From Rutidosis leptorrhynchoides (lineage: Eukaryota; Streptophyta; Magnoliopsida; Asterales; Asteraceae), in contig NC_092333.1 in assembly GCF_046630445.1 (NCBI RefSeq), positions 183,913,501-183,977,500 of the forward strand: a stretch of 64,000 bases of DNA. Reading direction: 5' to 3'. Under the pieces are notes generated by a model. The model did no database searches and had not been told where the DNA came from. It saw nothing but the letters and a program-made list of their open reading frames with translations. Numbering within the stretch: the first letter of the stretch is position 1; each line of letters starts with the position of its first letter. A program made the position numbers and the translations under genes. This document shows positions 27,673 through 38,118 of this stretch, piece by piece.

Positions 27673-29070
27673 TCAATCCATACTAACAACAGTATCGAAA
27701 TCACCCAAAGTCATCGGGATGAGGTCAATTTTAAAGTTTTCGGCACCAAACACAACATTACAATTTTTACACACATCAACCACTAGCACCGTCTTGCCAT
27801 CCGCTATTTCGACTTCTACCGGACGACTTAACTTAACTAACGGTTTATTAAGTTTAGGCACAAATTTTGGAGACACAAACGACAAATTTGCACCGCTATC
27901 AAATAGAATCCTCACCGGATTAGAGTTAACCATGAAAGTACCTGAGACGACTTCATTGGATTGCTTAGCTTCATCATTGGTCATCAAATAATTACACCCC
28001 CTTGCCGACCCTGCCGCCTTATCTATTCTCTTAACTTGATCATTTCGGAGATCGGGGCACTCCGACTTCCGGTGCCCTTCTTTTTGACAATTAAAATACG
28101 TGATTGTATCAGTAGACGGTTTTGGACAATCACGAGAGTAGTGACCCTTTTGCCCATAATTGAAACATGTGACCATGTGACCACTAGAAGCACCCCTCTT
28201 CACGCTACCGACACTTTCGGTTGCTCCCTTACTCTTCTTGTTCGAAAAACTAGAAGCTTTAAACTTTATTTTACTTGGCGCATAACTAACCGGACTCGGA
28301 GCTTGCGCTTCAAACCCCTTCGCCACTGCCAAAAGCTTAGCAAAAGTCTCAACATGACCAATACTAATTTTACCCTTCAAATCGTCTCTAAGAGTCGCAT
28401 GAAAGTCTTCCATTAACAATTGATCATTCCCCACATACTCGGGGCAAAAATGCGCTTTGGCGAGAAAATTGGTTTTGAGAGTGTTTAGGTCCAAAGACCC
28501 TTGATACATGTTCCTTAACTCGTTGCGCAATTTGGAAAGATCCGCTTGCGTACGATATTCGAGGAAAAATTCCTTCTTGAACTCCGCCCAAGACAACCCC
28601 ACAAAGGCCGCATCACCCACCATATCAATTTTACCATCGAGCCAATCTTTAGCATGGCCCCTCAACAAACTAGTAGCAAGCCTAGTCTTTTTCTCGGGTG
28701 GGCACTCGGTCGTGCGAAAACAACCTTCAATATCGGAGATCCAAGCCGCACTTTTTATGGGGTCGGGATCCCCATGAAAGTGAGGAGGCTTAGTCGCCAA
28801 GAAGTTCTTATAGCTAAACTCCAACTCGCCCCCATTTTGAGGTCTAGGAAACCTCCTTTCAACTTCTTCTTTGACGGCATTGGTCATTCGTTCTTGAATC
28901 ATATCGACAATTTGTTCCGAAACCGACTCTTCGAATATTTGTTTAACCCTTCGTGAGAAAATCGAAACATAGTTTTCTAAAGCGGTCTCAATCTTGGTAG
29001 TCATCTCATCTTCCTCCACATGAGAGGGACCACCATGGCCATTCGTATCCGTTCCGTTTCTCGTATTCAT
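27673..29070 (-). pseudogene. gag-pro: Element D Gag and aspartic protease
   Basis: Start taken at MNTRNGTDTNG, the equivalent of the Gag starts of A and B; 16 in-frame codons precede it. The capsid region has AAWISDIEGCFRTTECPPEK and KDWLDGKIDM. Two zinc knuckles follow, each lacking one cysteine: CFNYGQKGHYSRDC and YFNCQKEGHRKSEC. Both losses are Cys to Tyr, which needs only one G-to-A change. Around residue 390-400 the protease active site ILFDSGANLSFVS is intact. The ORF stops at 27673 at a TGA where TGG is expected, before the RT part in the same frame. The capsid part closely resembles the Gag of A and B, which suggests packaging compatibility. Confidence 0.88.
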
Positions 29071-29457
29071 TCTAAAGATTAAAAATGGATTAGACATCAC
29101 CAACAATTTAATACACATATATACCTATGCATATGACCGCACACACACCACATCTAGCTCGATAGTTATCGCACATCCTTGCTTGACTTGACTTGCAACC
29201 GTAATAATGGTAGCGACTCACTATTACGCTCACATGCCGTACCATGCTCAAACGTATCACAACCATCTTGCTCGATGTTCAAAACAATAACACATGATTA
29301 GTATGTCATAACCTAAGCATAGTTAGTCCACCTATGCACCAAAGAACTAATCAAAACCCGCACCGACCCGTAGTTCTACAAGTCCCGCATGTAATTCAAT
29401 AACACAAAAGTCTAAGTCTAGGCGCCTATCTCAAGTCACCTAAATTCCTTAGACCAT

Positions 29458-29469
29458 GCTCTGATACCA
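29458..29469 (-). promoter_or_regulatory. Primer-binding site of element D (initiator tRNA-Met)
   Basis: On the minus strand TGGTATCAGAGC, two bases inside the 5' LTR. The following stretch (29400-29457) is nearly identical to the one after the primer site of element A. Confidence 0.9.
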
Positions 29470-29921
29470 CTTGTAACGACCTAACCCGTTAACCGACCAA
29501 AACTGCAAAATAAAAAAAAATCGAAGCAGGCCTGCCCAGGCTGGGTGCGCGGCGCGCACCCCTACATGTGCGCGGCACGCACAGGGCCTGGCAGCCCGCT
29601 GTCCAAATTGTTCCGTTTTCGTTAAAAGATCTAACACTTCCCATCGTTTTTAGACGAAATGCTTTTCACATCATATTAGTATAAGTAAAACTAACACGAA
29701 TCAATGATAAAAAGAATTTTACATTGCGGGGCCCACATATGCCCAAAATACCATTAAGTACGAAATACGAGTTTTGACTACAAAAAGTTTAATTGCCAAA
29801 CGTCACTAGAGCATGGTGTTTGGGGTTAAACTACCCAAATCTTGGTCGAACTTCCAAAAAGCTAAAACCCCCGAGAGTCACTAATCCAAGCGAATACCTT
29901 TGCCCTTATCCAAGCCGGATC

Positions 29922-31009
29922 CTAAAAAGGTAAACAACGAGAGGGTAAGCTAACGCTTAGTGAATGCAATAATTATACACATACATATATAACCTACTTA
30001 CTTGCAATCACATACACAATTACCTCATACATGCTTGCAACTTAAATGACATACCAATGCAAGGTATAACGCTAAATCTCCAAGACCACAAGCTAGCACA
30101 AATAATAGCATATATAAAGTGCCATACTACCAACACATAACCATGGTTAACCAATAGTACAAAGGAAATGTACTTCGAATTTCCCATCGGTGTTCCCAAC
30201 AACCGTTAGCGTACAACGAATTATAACACTAACCCCGGAGTGGTATCGATCGCCCGAACTTTAAACCCACCCGTCACGTGTAATGTGGTATCGAATGCCC
30301 GAACTTTAAACCCACTATACACGCCCACACACATACATGACATGGCATCGAACGCCTGAACTTAAACCCATATCATATATTGACCCGATGTGGTATCGAT
30401 CGCCCGAACTTAAACCCACATCGAATCTCGTACAAGTAAATACATTATATACACACATGTATAATCATTCCACTCACCTTGTCGACTTGGCAAGATTTCC
30501 AACAATAACTTGTAACCTTCAAAGCAAGTCACATAACATAATTAATTCTCAATTAATTCACATAATAAGTTGGACTACCTACCAACTAACCTCACTAGTG
30601 CATTTATGACCCATTTGCACTAGATTCACACATTAAAGGTCAAGACTCCTAACTAATCACTAAAAGCTAGTGATTAAGGTTCTAAGACTTCCATCAACAC
30701 ATAACTAGGGTGTTTTCATACTCAATTTATCCCGCTAGGTCAAACCTACCCATTTGACCCATTTCAAGTCAACCATAAACCCTAGAACCAATTTTACTAA
30801 CAACACAAGTGAGCTAGTGAATAACTAACCGTTTTAGACTCAATAACACCAATTATTACTTTGAAACCCTAGGTTAGTCATTCTTGAGTCCTCTTGACTC
30901 AATCTTACCCAAAACCCTAAAATCACCAACAATAGGTTTTATGTTCATCACTAACCTAAGTTCTAACCCTTACATAAATTAAATTAAGGAAATCAAAATT
31001 AGAACTTAC
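29922..31009 (-). other. Candidate leader intron inside element D 5' LTR
   Basis: GTAAGT at 31009 downward, and a pyrimidine-rich acceptor TTTACCTTTTTAG ending at 29922. The same donor context, GTAAGTTCTAA or a close form, and the same acceptor context after CTCTCGTTGTT occur in element A. Preservation of both ends in different families suggests a spliced leader. No transcript evidence is available. Confidence 0.4.
30236..30425. repeat. Variable-stem hairpin array, element D right LTR
   Basis: Same four units as at 23405-23610, with a few substitutions in loops and arms. The last unit has arms CGATGTGG/CCACATCG. Confidence 0.8.
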
Positions 31010-31425
31010 CACCACAACTAAAACGTAGCTAGAGAGGAGATGAACAACTTTATAACTCGAGCTAAGACCCGAAACTAGCGTCTTCTTCCTTTACTTGAGC
31101 TTTCTCTCACTCAAATTTGGGTTTCTCTTACTAGAATTAAAGTAGAAAGAAAATGGTGGTTGAAAGTGGAGTTATGACTCCCAACCCACTGATTTGTGAT
31201 CTTAACTCGTCCCCAAGTGAAATTACCACAATGCCCTTCCAAAATATCTAATTAAAAAGGCAGAACCCAGCTACAGTAGGAGTGCGTCGCACGCACCCCT
31301 AAGTGTGCGCTGAGCGCACTTAGGCCTGATCAGAATCTGTCTTCTGTTTAATTCCAGAATTATTCCCACGCTTTATGTACTATATTTACACTTATATACA
31401 ATAGATATTAGGGTGTTACATAGCT

Positions 31426-32163
31426 ACAGCTAGAGACTTGAACCTTACTTTGGAAGAATACACATTGTCTGTTCAACTGGAATAGCAAAATAAGTCTGAT
31501 GCTGACCTGGCCACATTTTTAAATTTGCTGCAGCAAGAAGAGAAACTAGCTAATCAAGAGAGAAGAAAAGAAGAGGAAGAGATATCCCTCAAGGCAGCCA
31601 AAGCACTTGTTGCTGCCCAAGATAAATAGATGGATGCAGAAGAGGCAGTTAAAAGATAGGCACGGAGAATAAAACATCCTCTTATTGCCAGATCTCAAGC
31701 AGCCTAGGAAAGAGTGATTAGGAAGAGATATGCTAATATGATAACACGAAGATTGAATACTGGAAATATCATTAAGTGTCAAAAATGTACCAAGGGTGTA
31801 TTCAACATGAGCAGGGATAATAATGTGTTTGAGAGGGCGGACATTGCTAATTTATGTAGATATCGCTACTCTGAATGAATGGAGATTCTTGAATACTTTA
31901 GAGGTAAAAAGGAAACTGAGCTATAGAAAGCTATTGCTATAGAACTACAGAGTTTATTCAAGAAGGCCATTCTATATGTAAATCCACCAGCAGTAGATGC
32001 TGATACTGAAATAGTAAAGAAGAAGAAGAAAGCTGGTGGAGGCCCATTCAGACGTGAACCAATCATTCTAGCTCCAACAATTCACATTCTTATAATAGAA
32101 GATCTCCCAAAACTCTTTCCAGGCGTGAAGATTAAATAAGAACCAGCTGATGATGAAGAATAA
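31426..32163 (+). pseudogene. Element E 3' ORF, second half (decayed)
   Basis: Continues the frame of 22122-22631 after removal of element D and gives about 415 codons in total, ending at TAA 32161-32163. Features are a coiled-coil-like stretch rich in Glu, Lys and Gln (about 31500-31720), a CQKC motif near 31780 and a basic KKKKKAGG patch near 32025. Seven internal stops are present: TAG at 31483, 31627, 31657, 31705 and 31924, TGA at 31876, TAA at 32137. The TAGs sit where Gln (CAG) suits the context. It ends about 270 bp before a copia-type polypurine tract and LTR, so it is the last ORF of that element. This matches the place where Sirevirus-type copia elements carry an extra env-like ORF. 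No membrane segment is evident and the function is unknown. Confidence 0.5.
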
Positions 32164-32422
32164 CTATTTTTATATTCTTCTTGTAATATGTAAATATAAT
32201 ATTGTAATATTCTGTATGTTGTAATCTACTGTGAAAATCTTTAATGAATATTATCAATGAGTTATCTTTAAAAGCATATCAGTTTATAAGATATAGATTA
32301 CTCATCAAAAGATCCCATCAAAAATAAACTTAAGGGACAAACTACTGCTTATATTTCTTAACTCCTTTAGAGCTGGGCCTTAGTGTTTTTCTTTTCATGT
32401 TACATGTTTTGTCATCATCAAA

Positions 32423-32433
32423 TATGGGGAGAT
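32423..32433 (+). promoter_or_regulatory. Polypurine tract of copia-type element E
   Basis: TATGGGGAGAT directly followed by TGTTGAG, the usual layout at the 3' end of plant Ty1/copia elements. It defines the plus orientation of E. Confidence 0.7.
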
Positions 32434-33097
32434 TGTTGAGTTCCCTATAGAATTAAGGATTTAATTATGACAAAACATAAGTATGAACACTAGTTGTAAT
32501 GTGCAGGCTAACTACATTTATTTATTTGAAACAGCTTGTATGTTGTGTTTAAGTGTTTAGTGTATTGCCTTCACTATCAGCACAAGATAGTTCAAGATTC
32601 AAGATTACTTTATCACCATCATAGGATGTATGCAGAACGAGCTAGAAGATCAGGTGAAGAACCAGTAAATGAAGAACCAACAGAGGCGGGAGCAACACAC
32701 AACAATTAGGCAAATCCTGCTCCATTACAAGCATGATGGTTTCCTGTGTTGTCTAATTCTATTGACACTATTCAAATGACATTGAAGATGAAGTTAAACA
32801 GAGAATGACATGTGTTGGTGGCTAACAAGTGACCTTACAAGACAACAATGGAATGCAGAAGCTTAACCCATGCGTGGTTCATGATTATTGCTTTGTCAAT
32901 GCCTAGGGAACCCAACATTCTATTTGTTTAATCAAGTCGAATGTCCAAAGGGGTGTTCTTGCAAAAAGAATTGTTTGTTACATATGACTCTGATTTAATT
33001 GTTTGTTGATTATATGCTTAAACTTATTAATTAACTTAATTGACAAAAAGAATTGTATTGACCTCCTACAAACTTCCTGTTGTTAAATCGGGACCAA
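32434..33097 (+). repeat. Element E 3' LTR (end uncertain)
   Basis: Begins TGTTGAG after the polypurine tract. A CCAACA terminus near 33097 would mirror the TGTTG start, but without the other LTR or a target duplication the end is a guess and it may extend to about 33550. No coding content. Confidence 0.45.
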
Positions 33098-33829
33098 CAC
33101 TAGTTAACAGTACCTTAGAATATCTAAGATTGCACATCTGTTAGTGTTGAATCTTACTAGGTATTAAGTGTAGATTTTGATTGTAGTTAAACTAACTAGG
33201 GTCAAGAAATGCTGAAACCTTTCTTAGGTATACCACTCATGAACCTAGGATTTAAACTAAGAGGTCATTTCAATTGGTTAAGATTAATGTTGGGAGTGGG
33301 TGTATCAGTTTTGGCCGGCATCTTCAAATCCTAAACTCTTAGTGACAAATCAGTTAAGTTCACCCTGATTTGATTAAGGTTTAGTGTTCACTCTAGGAAG
33401 CAAGACTCTATCAACGATTTAACTTCAGCTCTAGATATTGCATCCACCTATCTTACTTTATCTGTTTATTATATTTTAGGTACTATAAACCTTAGATAAC
33501 ATTTCACTGTACTTGCTATCGGGTTAACTTTAGACGCACTTTCATCCCACGTTATCGGACAAACATAAAAAAAATACCAACTCATGTTATACTGCCAATT
33601 ACTCGTTATAAGATAAGATAAGTAGGTGAAATATAGCTAGGAGCCCCAGCTAAATATAAATAAAAAATTACACCATCCCCCTTTTGGTATTCTAAATAGA
33701 TGGTATGCGACCTAACGACACCGCATCCAATTAAACCATCCGTTTTAGTCATATCAGGCCTCTTCTTCGGGGATCGCCCAGATGGAACCCATTGGTCAGT
33801 AGGACCTTCACCCGTTTGTGAGATTTATA
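33098..33829. other. Unassigned spacer
   Basis: No ORF of note and no recognised repeat boundary. It may include the end of the E LTR and the interior of an older Athila-like element whose ORF follows. Confidence 0.3.
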
Positions 33830-33839
33830 GGGCAGGATT

Positions 33840-34690
33840 AGTGAGAAACGAATGTTCGATGTTCAAGAGCTAATTCATAAAGATTTTGAACCACAGAAGG
33901 TTATTGATTGGCAAAAAGGAAACTTGTATGATGGTATTATGGGAATGTTAAAAAATGAATACCTTGGTGAAGTATACAATTATTGGGAGAAGTTCTTTGG
34001 TATTGATAAGATTGTGTACAAAGAGTTGTGTGTGGAGTTTTATGCAACATAAGAGTTTAAGGTTGTTCCATCTACCATCAATGGCTCCGATTTCACGTAA
34101 TTTCATTTGGGAGGGGTCAATCGATCTATGTCTTTGTTATAGTTGGCGCTGTGTCTAGGTATCTACGAAACCGAGGAGGTGGAATGCCAACACTTTATGG
34201 GTTTCATTAGACATGCTGAGAGGGTTTCTGAGATTACTAATTCTCGTATATTAAACCCTGAGAGAGCTTGGGGTGATATAGGTAGAGGTAACTGGTGTTC
34301 AAATAATTCCACATGCAGTAGTGTCCTTGACTTGAAACTCCGCGCTTTCCACCATATGATAGCACACATGATTACTCGTCGTCGTCATGAGAATGAGAAG
34401 GTTTATCTTCCCTATCTTTGGTATCTTAATCAGTTCTGTACCCACTGAGTGACATCTATTCCGTATGGGGTCCCGTATTTCTTAAAACATCATGGTAGTG
34501 GGTTGAGGACCAACAGCCTGGTACGGGGAGGGCACTTCATTACCCGTATTGTAGCTACATTTAACTTTGATTGAGGAGGTTTAAAAAGGATTATTGAGGA
34601 AGCAGGTATAGTGAGTACATCAATGTTTTCGTGGGGTGAAAGTGGTTTCTATTCATGAGCATGTGGTTATTCCATTTCGAGTTCTCTGCT
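33840..34690 (+). pseudogene. ATHILA ORF1-like / env-like protein fragment, older element G
   Basis: Readable from KDFEPQKVIDW through VYKELCVEFYAT and, after in-frame stops, FHLGGVNRSMSLL, LALCLGIYETEEVE and ending near GGHFITRIVATF. This order, with W-x-x-FF followed by VYKEL, an F(R/H)LGG and a SMSLLxxxxxLGIY segment, resembles the plant ATHILA ORF-1 family. It is also similar in layout to the 3' ORF of element F at 55476-56401, but clearly a different, older copy. At least three stops (near 34050, 34100 and 34140) and a frame change disable it. Confidence 0.6.
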
Positions 34691-34917
34691 ATCCTAAAGT
34701 TCAGCTGGTTGAAGAGCAAGATGAGGAAATGGATGAGGGGCGAGTGATGTGCAAAATTGTGAAGTGATTAATTTGACTTTCAAAACTTTTAAATGTATAT
34801 AAGCTTTTTAATTCACTTTTAACACCCTAACGAGCAACAAGACCCGGTCAGATGTAGTATTTTAGGTTATCGTCCCAAGAGAGCGTAGAAGCAGATAAGA
34901 GTTGTTTTATTATGTAA
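34691..34917. other. Flank of element F within older element G
   Basis: No gene. It contains CGTCCCAAGAGAGCG near 34872 and ends with the TGTAA target duplication at 34913-34917. Confidence 0.5.
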
Positions 34918-35379
34918 TGATAATGCTAAAAACGAACATATATTTCATAGCATTATCCCTTAAGAAAGACAAGCTTTTAGTTGCAATTGTCCTATTTACA
35001 AGTGATATTCGTTTAAATAATAAAAGGTGAAGACAAAAGACAGATTCGACAAATTGAAGACGCAAACGACCAAAAAGCTCAAAAGTACAAAATACAATCA
35101 AAGAGGTTCCAATTATTGATAAGAAACGTCTCAAAATTACAAGAGTACAAGATTCAAAATGCAAAGTACAAGATATTAAATTGTACGCAAAGACGTTCGA
35201 AAATTCGGAACCGGGACCAGAGTCAACTCTCAACGCAATGGACTAAAAATTACCAGTTAACTATGTATATAAATATAATATAATATATAATTAATTATAT
35301 AAATTATATATATATTATATTTATATATTAAAACCGTCGGCAAGAAAGGTTCCAAAATGAGATGAGCTGTAGAAACAAA

Positions 35380-35426
35380 CTCCGCGAGTTGCGGAGGTTG
35401 AAGGCCAAAAAGGCCGCGTCTCGCGG
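35380..35426. repeat. Paired palindromes, element F LTR
   Basis: CTCCGCGAGTTGCGGAG at 35380-35396 and CCGCGTCTCGCGG at 35414-35426, spaced about 17 bp and just upstream of a TATA-like GCTTATAAAAG. The 3' LTR copy (from 59430) has AACTCCGCGAGTTGCGGAGT and CCACGACTCGCGGAG. Related pairs occur in F's leader (37419-37470) and before the env-like ORF (54605-54649). Confidence 0.85.
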
Positions 35427-35514
35427 AGCCTCCCTGGACAAAAATGCTTATAAAAGCCAGCGCAATTCGACGTTTTAAATATCCATATATCAATCTCTCT
35501 ATCTATATGTAAAC

Positions 35515-35517
<3 letters not shown>

Positions 35518-35558
<41 letters not shown>
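35518..35558. repeat. (TA)n microsatellite, F 5' LTR
   Basis: About 40 bp of TA. The 3' LTR has two longer tracts at 59291-59368 and 59568-59642. Confidence 0.9.
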
Positions 35559-35567
<9 letters not shown>

Positions 35568-36940
35568 AATTTTAATTTTTAATTCTAATAATAAGGGTAT
35601 GTTAGCGAATATTGTAAGGGTGTAACTCGAAATTCTGTCCGTGTAACGCTACGCTATTTTTAATCATTGTAAGTTATGTTCAACCTTTTTACATTAATGT
35701 CTCGTACCTAAATTATTATTATGCTTATTTAAATCGAAGTAATCATGATGTTGGGCTAAAAATATTAAAATTAGGTAACTGGCCTTTGTACCATAATTGG
35801 GGTTTGGACAAAAGAACGACACTTGTGGAAATTAGACTATGGGCTATTAATGGGCTTTATATTTGTTTAACTAAATGATAGTTTGTTAATTTTAATATAA
35901 AGATTTACAATTGGACGTCCATATAAATAACTATATACACTCGATCGGACACGATGGGCGGGGTATTTATATGTACGAATAATCGTTCATTTAACCGGAC
36001 AAGGGAATGGATTAATAGTCACTAGAATTATTAAAACAGGGGTGAAATTATGTACAAGGACACTTGGCATAATTGATAACAAATTATTAAAACCTTGGGT
36101 TACACGCAGTCGATAACCTGGTGTAATTATTAAACAAAGTATTAAAATCTTGTTACAGTTTAAGTCCCCAATTAGTTAGAATATTTGACTTCGGGTATAA
36201 GGATAATTTAACGAGGATACTCGCACTTTATATTTATGACTGATGGACTGTTATGGACAAAACAGACGGACATATTAAATAATCCAGGACAAAGGACAAT
36301 TAACCCATGGGCATAAAACTAAAATCAACTCGCCAAACATCATGATTACGGAAGTTTAAATAAGCATAATTCTTTTATTTCATATTTAATTTCCTTTATT
36401 TTATATTTAATTGCACTTCTAATTATCGTACTTTTATTTATTGTCATTGTATTTAATTGCACTTTTAATTATCGTACTTTTTAATTATCGCAAGTTTCTT
36501 TTATCGCACTTTTATTTATTGCAATTTCATTATCATTATTTACTTTACGCTTTAAATTAAGTCTTGTATTTATTTTTAATATTTTACATTAGGTTTTAAC
36601 TGCGACTAAAGTTTTTAAAATCGACAAACCGGTCATTAAACGGTAAAAACCCCCTTTAAAATAATAATATTACTTATATATATATTTGTATTTTTATAAA
36701 TTAAACTAATATAGCCTTAAGTTTTGTTTAAAGATTTTTCCCTGTGGAACGAACCGGACTTACTAAAAACTACACTACTGTACGATTAGGTACACTGCCT
36801 ATAAGTGTTGTAGTAAGGTTTAGGTATATTCATTCTATAAATAAATAAATATCTTGTGTAAAATTGTATCATATTTAATAGTATTTCCTGCTAAAATTTA
36901 ATAGTATTTTATACCCCTTAGCTTTAACATCAAGTATTTT

Positions 36941-36960
36941 TGGCGCCGCTGCCGGGGATC
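36941..36960 (+). promoter_or_regulatory. Primer-binding site of element F
   Basis: TGGCGCCGCTGCCGGGGATC, eight bases after the 5' LTR. This GGCGCC-type site is characteristic of Athila and related elements and is usually assigned to tRNA-Asp. Confidence 0.85.
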
Positions 36961-37503
36961 GAAATCTAGCTTAAAAGCCGGAAGCGCAACGCTATATAAA
37001 AAAAAGATTTTTATTTTTAGTTTACTTTTATAAAAAAAATACGCTTTTGTAAAAATACGTTTTAAAAATTCAAAAATATAAAAAGAAAAACAAAAAATTT
37101 ATATATTTTTAAGAGTTTGTTAAATATTTAAGTTTTATAAAGTTTCTTTATTTTTATTTTATAAAAATATAAGTTTTATTTAAATATTTTGTTTTTATTT
37201 AAAACATAAAAAAATTAAAAACCAAACGAAAAAAATATATATATAAATCTATTTTTAAGATTTTTATAAAATTATAAAGTATCTTATTTTTTTTAAAATA
37301 TAAGTTTTATTTAGTTTTTATAAATATTTTATATAAATATTTAAACAGAAAATAAAAAAAAATATATTAAAAACGGAACCTGTCGAAGTAAAGCCTGGTA
37401 CACGTTTGAATTTACAAACCCCGCGACTTGCGGAGTTTTCCAGCTAAGTGTCACGCGACTCGCGGAGGTCTCTCTGACAGGTCACACAGAACCCTAATCA
37501 GCA
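36961..37503 (+). other. Element F leader, first part
   Basis: AT-rich, non-coding, with a palindrome pair at about 37419-37470 (CCGCGACTTGCGGAG and CGCGACTCGCGGAG). It is interrupted at 37503 by element A and resumes at 46411. Confidence 0.8.
37499..37503. repeat. Target-site duplication of element A, left copy
   Basis: CAGCA. The matching copy is at 46406-46410. Confidence 0.9.
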
Positions 37504-37809
37504 TGTAAGACCCAAATATTGATTGTACATAATGTATTTATGGTGTATGATGCGTGTATGAAGTGTACGTGTTGCTTGCTCGAACGTCGAAGGAAACTGG
37601 ACGTTGTCCGAAGTGACAAGGTGTGTACGTATCTTTTCAACCCCAAATAAAGTTTGAGTTGATGTTTCAAAGCCTTACCATTGGATAGAATATTTTATTA
37701 CGTTTCCAACGATAGTTGATTCATCAAAAACGGAGTTACGGTCGAAAAGTTATGGCCAAAACAAGTTGCTGAAACCTGTTTTGGGCTCGACCACAATTTC
37801 CAGTTATTT

Positions 37810-37842
37810 GGAGCGGCGCTCCACCTTCTGGCGCGGCGCGCC
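37810..37842. repeat. Paired GC-rich palindromes near the start of element A LTR
   Basis: GGAGCGGCGCTCC at 37810-37822 and GGCGCGGCGCGCC at 37830-37842. Each has 6-bp perfect arms around one base. Element B has the first motif at the same LTR position (2765-2777, GGAGCGCCGCTCC). Confidence 0.85.
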
Positions 37843-37868
37843 GATTGCTGCAGAGGCAATTTTCAGCC

Positions 37869-37900
37869 TTTTTAAAAGGTTTAAATGAGGGGTACTTTGG
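37869..37900 (+). promoter_or_regulatory. Candidate promoter of element A
   Basis: TATA-like TTTTTAAAAGG followed by TTAAATGAGGGGTACTTTGG, a segment also conserved in element B's LTR. It lies upstream of a leader-like AACCCTAGAGAGAG sequence. The start site is inferred, not measured. Confidence 0.35.
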
Positions 37901-38118
37901 TCTTTTCAATTAGGGTCGGTTTGGGGTCATCAAGACTGACCTAGAACTCCATTGGAGCTCATTTCTCACCCACACAAACACTCCCATCCTCAAACCCTAG
38001 AGAGAGATTGAGTTCTAGTGAGAGAGAACTCCATTTGGAGAAGAAGGAGGTTGTTTCGGGTCAAACCTCAAGCATTAAAGTTGTTCTACTCGTCGACGGC
38101 ATCATTTTGGCGGTATTG

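Larger units (their letters stand above)
22632..31420 (-). mobile_element. Element D: Tekay/Del-type chromovirus (Ty3/gypsy), complete but dead
   Basis: 8789 bp. LTRs are 22632-24597 (1966 bp) and 29472-31420 (1949 bp), both beginning TGTAAC and ending GTGTTACA, with a 5-bp target duplication TAGCT at 22627-22631 and 31421-31425. Order on the minus strand is LTR, tRNA-Met primer site, Gag, protease, reverse transcriptase, RNase H, integrase, chromodomain-like end, polypurine tract, LTR. That order with a C-terminal chromodomain places it among chromoviruses; the Tekay/Del assignment is from overall resemblance. One frameshift and about seven in-frame stops make it inactive. It interrupts the element E ORF. 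Confidence 0.9.
29472..31420 (-). repeat. Element D right LTR (5' LTR)
   Basis: 1949 bp. It carries palindrome pairs near 29543-29582 and 31281-31322, the hairpin array near 30236-30425, and the conserved block TAAGCTAACGCTTAG near 29947. On the minus strand a donor-like GGTAAGT at 31009 and an acceptor-like TTTACCTTTTTAG ending at 29922 bracket about 1.1 kb. Confidence 0.9.
34918..36932 (+). repeat. Element F 5' LTR
   Basis: 2015 bp. Holds a pair of palindromes CTCCGC...GCGGAG (35380-35396) and CCGCG...CGCGG (35414-35426), then TA tracts near 35518-35558. About 60 bases before the tracts there is a possible TATA signal, GCTTATAAAAGCC (about 35448). Matches the 3' LTR closely with scattered substitutions. 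The main length difference is in TA tracts. Confidence 0.9.

Noticed and set aside
34910..35493. Minus-strand ORFs in element F LTRs (also 58880-59545)
   Set aside because: Inside LTR sequence and shared only because the LTRs are copies; one runs through the TA tract.
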